36,000 nucleotides of DNA from positions 1 to 36,000 of the IMG/VR virus record IMGVR_UViG_3300021960_008364. The stretch is one strand, 5' to 3'. A program made the position numbers and the translations under genes. The notes below the pieces were generated by a model. It saw only the letters and a list, made by a program, of their open reading frames with translations, was not told the DNA's origin and ran no database searches. Below, in pieces: positions 31,108-36,000 of this stretch; the stretch's first letter is position 1, and every line of letters begins with the position of its first letter. Source of the stretch: a virus.

Positions 31108-32158
31108 CTTTATAACTCTCCGGTATTAATTCCCAAAGCTCGGGAAAGGTTTTTTGAAATGATTCGCCACGACTCTGGTCTAGCATTTGAACATGTTTCA
31201 TAAACATATTAAAAGCGGTTCCAGGTAAAGTATCTAAACTTATATACTTCTTAACTTCATCAGGCAAACAATTTATATTTAGGTAGTCGGGATTAGTAAC
31301 TAGTCCAACATATGGATGCGGAAGATTCATTTCATCGCACCATAGTTTAAAATCGTCTAAATCTAATGCATTATACACACTAATTGTATGACTTACACTT
31401 AACTTGATGTTATCTGTGCGATCTCTAAGCTCAATGAATCGTTGAATATTTTCTTTTACACCTTTCCATTTTGCAGGCCAACGAATATATTCAAACTTTT
31501 TTTCTACGCCGTCTAGACTTAATTGAATGTCTACTTCAGGAAAATGTTGCCATGCTTCTACTAATTTTGCAGGCCAAGTAGTGCAGTTTGTTGTATAATG
31601 TAGTGTGGGCAATTCAGCTCTTGTATCTATTAGGTGATCAAGAAAGTTTTGGTGTTCTGGTATATTATGAAGGAAAGGTTCTCCTCCAGGGATATCAATG
31701 TGAATTGCTGTTTCGCCGCAGTGTTTGAGATCTTGCATAAACTTAGCATCTTTATAAAATCTTTGATGTTTAAAATATGCTAAATCAAGTTTACGTGCTT
31801 CTTGAGCCCACCGACTACTACTATAACTTGAGCATGTACGACATGCAAGATTACAGGTATTTCCAAAAGCAACACTGAGTATTTTAATTGAATCCAAGTT
31901 GGGTTTTTGTTTTTTGAAATGATATTCCCAATCCATTTCTCGTTTGCTAGGTAACCCAAGCTCTTCATCACGCCAACAACGAGCACAACCCACTGGTTGC
32001 TCTCCTCTTTCAAATGCCTGACGTAATTCTTTTAATTCTGGACTATCCCAATAATCATCAAAGTTATTCGCAATAGAATTTTGATATTTACAACACGGTT
32101 TAAATTTTCCTTGAGGACTAATGTCAAGACCTACCCATGGATGATAACACATTTTCAT
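31100..32158 (-). CDS. Radical SAM enzyme with N-terminal twitch-like cysteine domain
   Basis: 352 residues from ATG 32158 (MKMCYHPWVGLDIS). The core cluster motif is CNLACRTC (Cys102, Cys106, Cys109), followed by DIPGGEPFLH (GGE motif) and LSLDGVEKKFEYIRW. Before the core come five cysteines (Cys4, Cys22, Cys23, Cys58, Cys61), fitting an auxiliary Fe-S (twitch/SPASM-like) cluster, unusual in that it precedes the core. Substrate unknown; peptide modification or tRNA/lipid maturation are possible. The window's A-type Fe-S carrier could serve it. No Shine-Dalgarno; a promoter box ends 5 nt before the ATG. First gene of the ClpP/MCD unit. Confidence 0.9.
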   Translation of the reverse strand: MKMCYHPWVGLDISPQGKFKPCCKYQNSIANNFDDYWDSPELKELRQAFERGEQPVGCARCWRDEELGLPSKREMDWEYHFKKQKPNLDSIKILSVAFGNTCNLACRTCSSYSSSRWAQEARKLDLAYFKHQRFYKDAKFMQDLKHCGETAIHIDIPGGEPFLHNIPEHQNFLDHLIDTRAELPTLHYTTNCTTWPAKLVEAWQHFPEVDIQLSLDGVEKKFEYIRWPAKWKGVKENIQRFIELRDRTDNIKLSVSHTISVYNALDLDDFKLWCDEMNLPHPYVGLVTNPDYLNINCLPDEVKKYISLDTLPGTAFNMFMKHVQMLDQSRGESFQKTFPELWELIPESYKDA

Positions 32159-32163
32159 ATGTA

Positions 32164-32190
32164 TATTTAAACACTCAATAGTGAGGTCAA
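32164..32190 (-). promoter_or_regulatory. Paired conserved promoter element (copy 2)
   Basis: Minus strand TTGACC (32185-32190), 15-bp spacer with inverted repeat CACT...AGTG, box TTTAAATA (32164-32171), 5 nt before ATG 32158. Same layout as 22293-22319. Confidence 0.6.
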
Positions 32191-32192
32191 AG

Positions 32193-32226
32193 AAAAACGG
32201 CGTCATGGTAAGGTAACGCCGTTTTT
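32193..32226. terminator. Bidirectional terminator
   Basis: Stem AAAAACGGCGT / ACGCCGTTTTT with a 12-nt loop, between the LPP20-like gene and the radical SAM promoter. Confidence 0.9.
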
Positions 32227-32236
32227 CAATGCAAAA

Positions 32237-32836
32237 TTATTGTAGAGGAGTTAGCTTATTGAGTTTATCAGACTCTTGGTCCAACTCTTTAAACTCCTGC
32301 TCTCTCTTTGTTACCGCCTGCCCTGCAAGGTAATCACTTACCTTGTTTCGCTTGAGCTGATTAGCTTCTCCAATTGGAAGAGCTGTTAGCACATATGCAC
32401 GATAACGTCCGTACTCAGGAATTAACTTGCTTTCAACTACTTCGGCACCAGTAATATCAACTGCTGGACAAATAGTCTTAATAGCAGTGGTATTTAGAGC
32501 ATTGCTCTTGTTAGCAGAGTCGTTACGGAACACCTTAGTTTGACTCTTAACACGACCGCCGGCCGCCATACACAAGCCTTCCATAGCATTGGTACGTGCT
32601 ACACCTAGCGCCATATTGAAGTCACCACTTGCGGCGGTACCACTTGCATAAACAACACTAGGTGTATTGTCTGGCAATTTGGTCATCCAATCTGGAGCCT
32701 CGCTTAGAACTTCTTTGACCGCTTCTTGTCTACGTTCACGCTCAAGTTCTGCTCTACGTTCAAATTTGTCAGTACTGCCACAGGCACCAAGCCCAAGACT
32801 CACAAGTACCAACGGAACTACAATCTTAAGATTCAT
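32237..32836 (-). CDS. LPP20-like lipoprotein
   Basis: 199 residues from ATG 32836 (AAGGAGAAGATT upstream). Signal peptide MNLKIVVPLVLVSLGLGAC with lipobox LGAC (Cys19). The mature part has a Glu/Arg-rich helix, then PDWMTKLPDNTPSVVYASGTAASGDFNMALGVARTNAM, which follows the LPP20 family layout (PDW, small strand, then helix), and VESKLIPEYGRYRAYVLTALP. It should be anchored in the periplasm or outer membrane. Monocistronic between a promoter and a strong terminator, so expression is likely high and early. A role in envelope change or superinfection exclusion is a guess. Confidence 0.82.
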   Translation of the reverse strand: MNLKIVVPLVLVSLGLGACGSTDKFERRAELERERRQEAVKEVLSEAPDWMTKLPDNTPSVVYASGTAASGDFNMALGVARTNAMEGLCMAAGGRVKSQTKVFRNDSANKSNALNTTAIKTICPAVDITGAEVVESKLIPEYGRYRAYVLTALPIGEANQLKRNKVSDYLAGQAVTKREQEFKELDQESDKLNKLTPLQ

Positions 32837-32869
32837 AATCTTCTCCTTTGCTATTGTAGCATTATGCTG

Positions 32870-32898
32870 ACTATAACACATAAGTTTCCATTAGTCAA
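32870..32898 (-). promoter_or_regulatory. Sigma70-like early promoter
   Basis: Minus strand GG-TTGACT (32893-32898), 17 bp, TATAGT (32870-32875). Confidence 0.75.
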
Positions 32899-33352
32899 CC
32901 ACTTCCCATCGATTTATGTACGGCTGATGGTTTCGCCCGTTCCAACAACGCTTACCTACAGATACTCCACTGTTAGTTTCGTCTATTTCTTGTAAGCATT
33001 GCGCTGGAAGAATTTTTGACCAAGAACATTGGTTTCTTAGATCAAACATAAGCCAACGAACTACAGCCTCTTGTGCTCGTGTTCGTACTGCTCTATGTCT
33101 TTCGTATGTACCATTCATATGCTGAAGTAGGTACGATAAAATGCCAGTCATAAAGACATCGTTTTTAAACACTTCCCACGGCGTGGGTAGTTGTGAGGAT
33201 AACCAAACCAATTGTTGTTCTTTAACTCTACAATCATACCTAAATTCATTTAGGTCTTGGTATTCCATTCTATAGGTATCTGCTAATCCTGCGCCAGCAC
33301 CTTGTGGCACAATCGCAAATACTATAAAAAATGCAAGTATAAACTTTTTCAT
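32891..33352 (-). CDS. Secreted protein with signal peptide, unknown
   Basis: 153 residues. Signal peptide MKKFILAFFIVFAIVPQGAGAG at the start, then a soluble, Trp-rich part with six cysteines in all, suited to periplasmic disulfides (ending VGKRCWNGRNHQPYI). ATG overlaps the previous stop (ATGA). Last gene of the six-gene unit. No family recognised; the pairing with an adjacent lipoprotein is noticeable, like spanin gene pairs, but the sizes and the lack of a coiled coil do not make that call safe. Confidence 0.78.
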   Translation of the reverse strand: MKKFILAFFIVFAIVPQGAGAGLADTYRMEYQDLNEFRYDCRVKEQQLVWLSSQLPTPWEVFKNDVFMTGILSYLLQHMNGTYERHRAVRTRAQEAVVRWLMFDLRNQCSWSKILPAQCLQEIDETNSGVSVGKRCWNGRNHQPYINRWEVVD

Positions 33353-33609
33353 TGTACACTACACTTTGCCTGAGTACGTTCAATTTGATGCATCAGTGTA
33401 CGGTTATATAAAGATGTAGACGCACTAGAATCGCCAATTGGTTTATCTAATAGCTCATACCAATACTTCATATACAAATGAGCATTTCTACAATCAACAT
33501 CGATCATGTTGACACTTGAATAATTAGGTTTATGATATGTAGCAGTACAGGCTCCTAGACTAACTAGAAGTGTTCCTGCTAGCAGTAGTTTTATACCAAG
33601 TTGGCGCAT
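33349..33609 (-). CDS. Small lipoprotein
   Basis: 86 residues: signal MRQLGIKLLLAGTLLVSLGAC with lipobox LGAC (Cys21). The mature part has two further Cys (DCRNAH; AKCSVQ). GGAGG 9 nt before ATG 33609. The start lies 50 nt inside the upstream gene, and the end overlaps the next gene (ATGA). Function unknown. Confidence 0.76.
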   Translation of the reverse strand: MRQLGIKLLLAGTLLVSLGACTATYHKPNYSSVNMIDVDCRNAHLYMKYWYELLDKPIGDSSASTSLYNRTLMHQIERTQAKCSVQ

Positions 33610-33769
33610 TTTTTACAGCCTCCGTTGCCATTTCTTCATTGACCTTGGCCTTACGTTGAACATACTTAACAGCCTGTTCTGTCTCCAGCTGACGAATGAA
33701 AATAGCTTCTGATGCTACATCATTAACATTTAATTTCTTAAACATTTTCTTCAATTTCTCGCTTTTCAT
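33560..33769 (-). CDS. Unknown 69-aa helical protein
   Basis: ATG 33769 with AAGGA 5 nt upstream. Lys-rich start (MKSEKLKKMFKKLNV), then long helices (FIRQLETEQAVKYVQRKAKVNEEMATEAV). Overlaps genes on both sides (32 and 50 nt). Function unknown. Confidence 0.65.
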   Translation of the reverse strand: MKSEKLKKMFKKLNVNDVASEAIFIRQLETEQAVKYVQRKAKVNEEMATEAVKNAPTWYKTTASRNTSS

Positions 33770-33944
33770 ATACTTCCTTGTTTTCAAATGCACCACGAAG
33801 ATGCAGGTTAAGTTTATCAACAAAACGCTCTAAACTTTCAAGCTCATCATAGTTTAAAGTGTCGAGCTGTTTGCCAATTCTTCCATCGTCATCGTAACAA
33901 CGAGTTAAGACACGCATAACAGTGTCTAGATGTTGGGTAACCAT
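33738..33944 (-). CDS. Unknown 68-aa helical protein
   Basis: ATG 33944 with GGAGG 6 nt upstream; a longer frame would overlap the membrane protein gene fully. Helical and charged (NYDELESLERFVDKLNLHLRG). One base from the end of the 33946 gene. Function unknown. Confidence 0.68.
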   Translation of the reverse strand: MVTQHLDTVMRVLTRCYDDDGRIGKQLDTLNYDELESLERFVDKLNLHLRGAFENKEVYEKREIEENV

Positions 33945-33945
33945 T

Positions 33946-34113
33946 TTAGCCTCCAAAGAACCAAATAAGCAATCCCGCGGCACAGATCCAAGGTGCATAC
34001 TTCCAACCAATCTTAAATGCACCACTAAGAACGGCAATAACAATACCAACGGTAACACCAAAAATTACCAATCCCTGGATGGCGTCCCAGGCTAAGCCAA
34101 AATCACCCCCCAT
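33946..34113 (-). CDS. Small membrane protein, two spans
   Basis: 55 residues from ATG 34113 (GGAG 8 nt upstream; 11-nt overlap with the preceding gene). Spans at ~12-32 (IQGLVIFGVTVGIVIAVLSG) and ~40-53 (APWICAAGLLIWFF). Size and shape would suit a small holin-like or envelope protein; there is no direct evidence. Confidence 0.68.
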   Translation of the reverse strand: MGGDFGLAWDAIQGLVIFGVTVGIVIAVLSGAFKIGWKYAPWICAAGLLIWFFGG

Positions 34114-34309
34114 TGTATTTGCTCCAAAAGTCATTCCAAAATTCATTAACACATTCTTCAATTTCGGTAACGCTCATATGAGCAACTAAATTTGCATTAG
34201 CAACAGCAATCTTCATAGCTTCGCTGATGTGTTCGCTTTGTTTAACTGCGTCAGACACGATATCAAAAAACTTGTCTTCGCAGTCTAGAACGTAACTGGA
34301 CATTCCCAT
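34103..34309 (-). CDS. Unknown 68-aa protein
   Basis: AAGGAG 6 nt before ATG 34309, first gene behind the 34339-34367 promoter. Helical and acidic (EDKFFDIVSDAVKQSEHISEAM), ends NDFWSKYNGG. Function unknown. Confidence 0.76.
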   Translation of the reverse strand: MGMSSYVLDCEDKFFDIVSDAVKQSEHISEAMKIAVANANLVAHMSVTEIEECVNEFWNDFWSKYNGG

Positions 34310-34338
34310 TTGACTCTCCTTCTAATTATTATACTTCT

Positions 34339-34367
34339 AGTATAACACCATTTTACCAAAAGGTCAA
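34339..34367 (-). promoter_or_regulatory. Sigma70-like early promoter for six-gene unit
   Basis: Minus strand GG-TTGACC (34362-34367), 17 bp, TATACT (34339-34344). Confidence 0.82.
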
Positions 34368-34374
34368 CCATTAT

Positions 34375-34617
34375 TTACAAGTCGGTTCGAACAGTGAATT
34401 CATATTGGGCAATGCCCAATATGACAAAACGGGCCACATATACACTCTCGTTCCTTCCCGGCTTAAACTCTAACCTCACGTCTTTGGCTTCGTTAAGAAC
34501 AACGGAAAACGTGTTATTTCTGCCGGTTTGAACTACAGTACCAACGACTGTTTTTCCGGTTTCTGTATTGGTGCAGTTGATTTCTTCACCTTCAAAGAAC
34601 AATCCAGGAATTAGCAC
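34375..34617 (-). CDS. Small beta-rich protein
   Basis: 80 residues; start overlaps the upstream gene by 7 nt. Beta pattern (GKTVVGTVVQTGRNNTFSVVLNEAKDVRLEF) suggests an SH3- or OB-like barrel. Similar in style to its partner at 34611, so the two may have arisen from one fold. Function unknown. Confidence 0.74.
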   Translation of the reverse strand: MLIPGLFFEGEEINCTNTETGKTVVGTVVQTGRNNTFSVVLNEAKDVRLEFKPGRNESVYVARFVILGIAQYEFTVRTDL

Positions 34618-34895
34618 GACACCACCTCCAGCATGTTAGCAGGAACCTTCCAACGGCTTCCGCCAATTGACTGTTCAACAATCACAAACTTGCGATTGAC
34701 TTTTTGAACAGTACCAGTAATGGTACCACCTGTGCGCGAGCTAGTAAACCTTACAATGTTACCTGCACGTATCTGGCGCACATTCTCACGAGTAAGCATT
34801 TGACGACGCATCTTAACGGCTTCAACAACCTCGTCCAACTGATCGTTAGTAAGGTTCTTGATGTCTGCTTTGATGCTTTCAACTACGTGGATCAT
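34611..34895 (-). CDS. Small helix plus SH3/KOW-like protein
   Basis: 94 residues. Residues 1-40 helical (NLTNDQLDEVVEAVKMRRQML), then RAGNIVRFTSSRTGGTITGTVQKVNRKFVIVEQ, a KOW/SH3-like barrel often found in nucleic-acid-binding proteins. First gene behind the 34932-34959 promoter. Function unknown. Confidence 0.78.
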   Translation of the reverse strand: MIHVVESIKADIKNLTNDQLDEVVEAVKMRRQMLTRENVRQIRAGNIVRFTSSRTGGTITGTVQKVNRKFVIVEQSIGGSRWKVPANMLEVVSC

Positions 34896-34931
34896 GTCTG
34901 TGTGTCCTTGTGTTTGTTTAACTTATACACT

Positions 34932-34959
34932 ATAATAGCATATCTACAGGGTTTGTCAA
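34932..34959 (-). promoter_or_regulatory. Sigma70-like early promoter
   Basis: Minus strand A-tract, GG-TTGACA (34954-34959), 16 bp, TATTAT (34932-34937). Confidence 0.78.
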
Positions 34960-34977
34960 CCATTTTTTTCAATATGG

Positions 34978-35304
34978 TTAGCAACCACGTGTATCACTGT
35001 TGAGATTTGGTTGTAATTCTGCTATTAGCTGGCGCTCCCTCTTGTGTGCTGGCGCCTTGCCACGTACTACTTCTAGTATCGTTACAGTAAACGTTTCGGC
35101 ACCCTTTTTAAGCATAGATGCATATAGTTTCCATTCGCCTTTGTCAGGCTCGCTTCGCATGCGATACACATGCTTGTTAAAACGTACCTGAGCACTTCGA
35201 TTAACAGTAGTCTGGGTCTTAGCAGTGACTCCAATGTAGAAGTCTTTGCCTGATTCCAGCTTGTAAATGATGTGATTGCGATCACTGCGTTTTTTTCTAA
35301 GCAT
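34978..35304 (-). CDS. GIY-YIG-family endonuclease-like protein
   Basis: 108 residues from ATG 35304. The GIY element is HIIYKL and the YIG element DFYIGV; Arg41 in QVRFNKHV and a Glu in HKRERQLIAELQPNLN match the catalytic Arg and Glu, and AELQPNLN is the usual closing motif. Such enzymes cut DNA and act in homing, repair or restriction. No DNA-binding extension is seen, only a basic start (MLRKKRSDR). A longer frame to 35331 would overlap the -10 box; with the promoter at 35311-35338 the message would begin at about the ATG itself. Confidence 0.82.
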   Translation of the reverse strand: MLRKKRSDRNHIIYKLESGKDFYIGVTAKTQTTVNRSAQVRFNKHVYRMRSEPDKGEWKLYASMLKKGAETFTVTILEVVRGKAPAHKRERQLIAELQPNLNSDTRGC

Positions 35305-35310
35305 ACGTAT

Positions 35311-35338
35311 ATTATACACGAATCTACCCATTTGTCAA
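35311..35338 (-). promoter_or_regulatory. Sigma70-like early promoter, leaderless start
   Basis: Minus strand A-tract, GG-TTGACA (35333-35338), 16 bp, TATAAT (35311-35316), 6 nt before ATG 35304. Confidence 0.82.
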
Positions 35339-35408
35339 CCATTTTTTTCTTCAACAAAATCAATGACTTAGCACCCCTGTTTTTTGCCTGTTTTTTGGTA
35401 AAAAACGG

Positions 35409-35436
35409 TTGACATTTTGGTTAGATATGCTATACT
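35409..35436 (+). promoter_or_regulatory. Sigma70-like early promoter (plus)
   Basis: A-tract, GG-TTGACA (35409-35414), 16 bp, TATACT (35431-35436), followed by a leader nearly the same as those on minus at 23427 and 23849. Divergent from the 35311-35338 promoter. Confidence 0.88.
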
Positions 35437-35466
35437 ATGTGTATAGTTAGAAACAAGGAGCAAGAG

Positions 35467-35598
35467 ATGACGGAACAGAAAGCAAAGGCTTGGATTGAAG
35501 AAGTAACCAAGGACTTCATGGAGATTGGTTACACCTACAACGCCGCAAACTCTCTTGCTTGGGCAAAGTTTCTTGAATTTGCGCCCAAAAAAGGTTGA
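35467..35598 (+). CDS. Small 43-aa protein
   Basis: AAGGAG 8 nt before ATG 35467. Begins MTEQKAKAWIEEVTKDFMEI and ends LEFAPKKG. Helical, soluble. It ends in the Gly-stop formed by GGTTGA of the next promoter. Function unknown. Confidence 0.72.
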   Translation: MTEQKAKAWIEEVTKDFMEIGYTYNAANSLAWAKFLEFAPKKG

Positions 35599-35622
35599 CG
35601 ATAATAGCATTCGTGCTATTAT
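35595..35622 (+). promoter_or_regulatory. Sigma70-like promoter with internal inverted repeat
   Basis: GG-TTGACG (35595-35600), 16 bp, TATTAT (35617-35622). The spacer plus -10 form a perfect 9-bp inverted repeat ATAATAGCA-TTCG-TGCTATTAT (35601-35622), so a repressor site or an RNA hairpin may overlap the promoter. Confidence 0.7.
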
Positions 35623-35653
35623 ACATTATAAGTTGAAATTGAGGAGCAAGCAA

Positions 35654-35836
35654 ATGGAGCACATTATGCGAGCCAAGTTTGAGAACGGTTTTGCTATTTT
35701 CCAGGACGATACTGTGGTTTCCATGGAATCAGACTTTGGTAATGCCGCAGAGCTTGAGATGGTGCTCAGCGAGATGCATCCGGACAGCAAGTTTACTATC
35801 CGTGAATTCCGCAACTTTGGTGCAATCATCCTTTAA
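35654..35836 (+). CDS. Unknown 60-aa protein
   Basis: GAGGAG 8 nt before ATG 35654; a longer frame would cover the upstream gene and promoter. Begins MEHIMRAKFENGFAIFQDD; beta-alpha pattern, acidic, ends FRNFGAIIL. Function unknown. Confidence 0.75.
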   Translation: MEHIMRAKFENGFAIFQDDTVVSMESDFGNAAELEMVLSEMHPDSKFTIREFRNFGAIIL

Positions 35837-35847
35837 GGAGAGATACT

Positions 35848-36000
35848 ATGCAAGTATTCGTCGTAGTAGAAATGTATTACGACGGCTGTAATGGCTGGGA
35901 GACTACTGTAAAGGCCTTTGCAGACAAAGACGAAGCAGAGTATCACGCTCTTGAACTACAAGAGGCGTTTGATGCTACCATTCCGCCTCGTCCCAAGAAC
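35848..36000 (+). CDS. Small protein, 3' end outside window
   Basis: AAGGAG 8 nt before ATG 35848. Begins MQVFVVVEMYYDGCNGWETT, then a KDEAEYHALELQEAFD helix; open at the right edge after 51 codons. Function unknown. Confidence 0.7.
   Translation, partial: MQVFVVVEMYYDGCNGWETTVKAFADKDEAEYHALELQEAFDATIPPRPKN

Noticed and set aside
32891-33609. Spanin pair (secreted protein plus lipoprotein)
   Set aside because: The adjacency is reminiscent, but the inner partner lacks a transmembrane anchor with coiled coil and has many cysteines, and the promoter type is early.
35368-35610. Minus-strand frame of 80 codons
   Set aside because: It covers a plus-strand consensus promoter and a plus-strand gene with a good ribosome site, and has none of its own.
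1-36000. Host chromosome or prophage instead of a lytic phage genome
   Set aside because: Transport and metabolic genes could suggest a chromosome, but fibres, the T4-type ligase, late boxes and dense small overlapping genes surround them on both sides; no integrase, attachment site or host housekeeping cluster is seen. An assembly chimera cannot be fully excluded without reads.

Overview
The window looks like a stretch of a large tailed-phage genome of the marine T4-like (contractile-tail) kind, infecting a Gram-negative and probably proteobacterial host. Evidence: very dense packing with overlapping genes; long fibre proteins full of short glycine/asparagine/threonine repeats; a T4 gp30-type ATP-dependent DNA ligase; TATAAATA-type late promoter boxes; many small genes behind near-identical strong sigma70-type promoters; and host-like metabolic genes. 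Signal peptides and lipoproteins suited to a diderm envelope point to the host type. No capsid, terminase or polymerase gene is present, so family placement is inference.

Layout. (1) 1-11823, minus strand: virion/adhesion block. A giant repeat fibre (7174-11823), a fibre ending in a cupredoxin-like domain (5986-7158), a subtilisin-family protease (4344-5975), a third fibre (3320-4297) and a >1100-residue Ig-like plus YHYH structural protein running off the left edge. (2) 11882-14126, minus: six overlapping genes including an IscA/ErpA-type Fe-S carrier, an Fe/Mn superoxide dismutase and translation initiation factor IF-1. (3) 14208-15365, plus: small genes, one behind a perfect late box. (4) 15348-18235, minus: helix-turn-helix protein, small conserved proteins, DNA ligase and a membrane protein. 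(5) 18414-22286: transporter island. A DctP-like solute-binding protein without signal peptide (plus strand) converges on a TctA-like permease and Bug/TctC-like binding protein (minus). (6) 22369-26022: small early genes, with an entericidin-like lipoprotein, a SpoT-type HD hydrolase and a small HTH protein. (7) 26019-32158, minus: class-3 lipase, lipoprotein, a 723-residue multidomain fusion, a thermonuclease-like nuclease, a malonyl-CoA-decarboxylase-like catalytic domain, a tiny membrane protein, ClpP and a radical SAM enzyme. (8) 32237-36000: LPP20-like lipoprotein, a six-gene overlapping cluster of small secreted, membrane and cytosolic proteins, SH3-like small proteins, a GIY-YIG nuclease and, on the plus strand, three small early genes.

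Regulation can be read in the DNA. I find 14 sigma70-like promoters (GGTTGAC, 16-17 bp, TATACT/TATAAT, often behind an A-tract), 12 on minus and 2 on plus, likely early. Late-type NATAAATA boxes sit before fibre genes and other genes. A third conserved element, in only two copies (before TctA and before the radical SAM gene), puts the -10-like box 5-6 nt from the ATG, implying leaderless mRNAs. Several perfect bidirectional terminators separate converging or abutting units.

The most unusual content is metabolic: a malonyl-CoA decarboxylase domain, a lipase, carboxylate-transport parts, IF-1, SOD, Fe-S carrier, alarmone hydrolase and ClpP. Taken together these suggest reprogramming of host carbon/lipid flow, translation and stress response during infection; that reading is inference.
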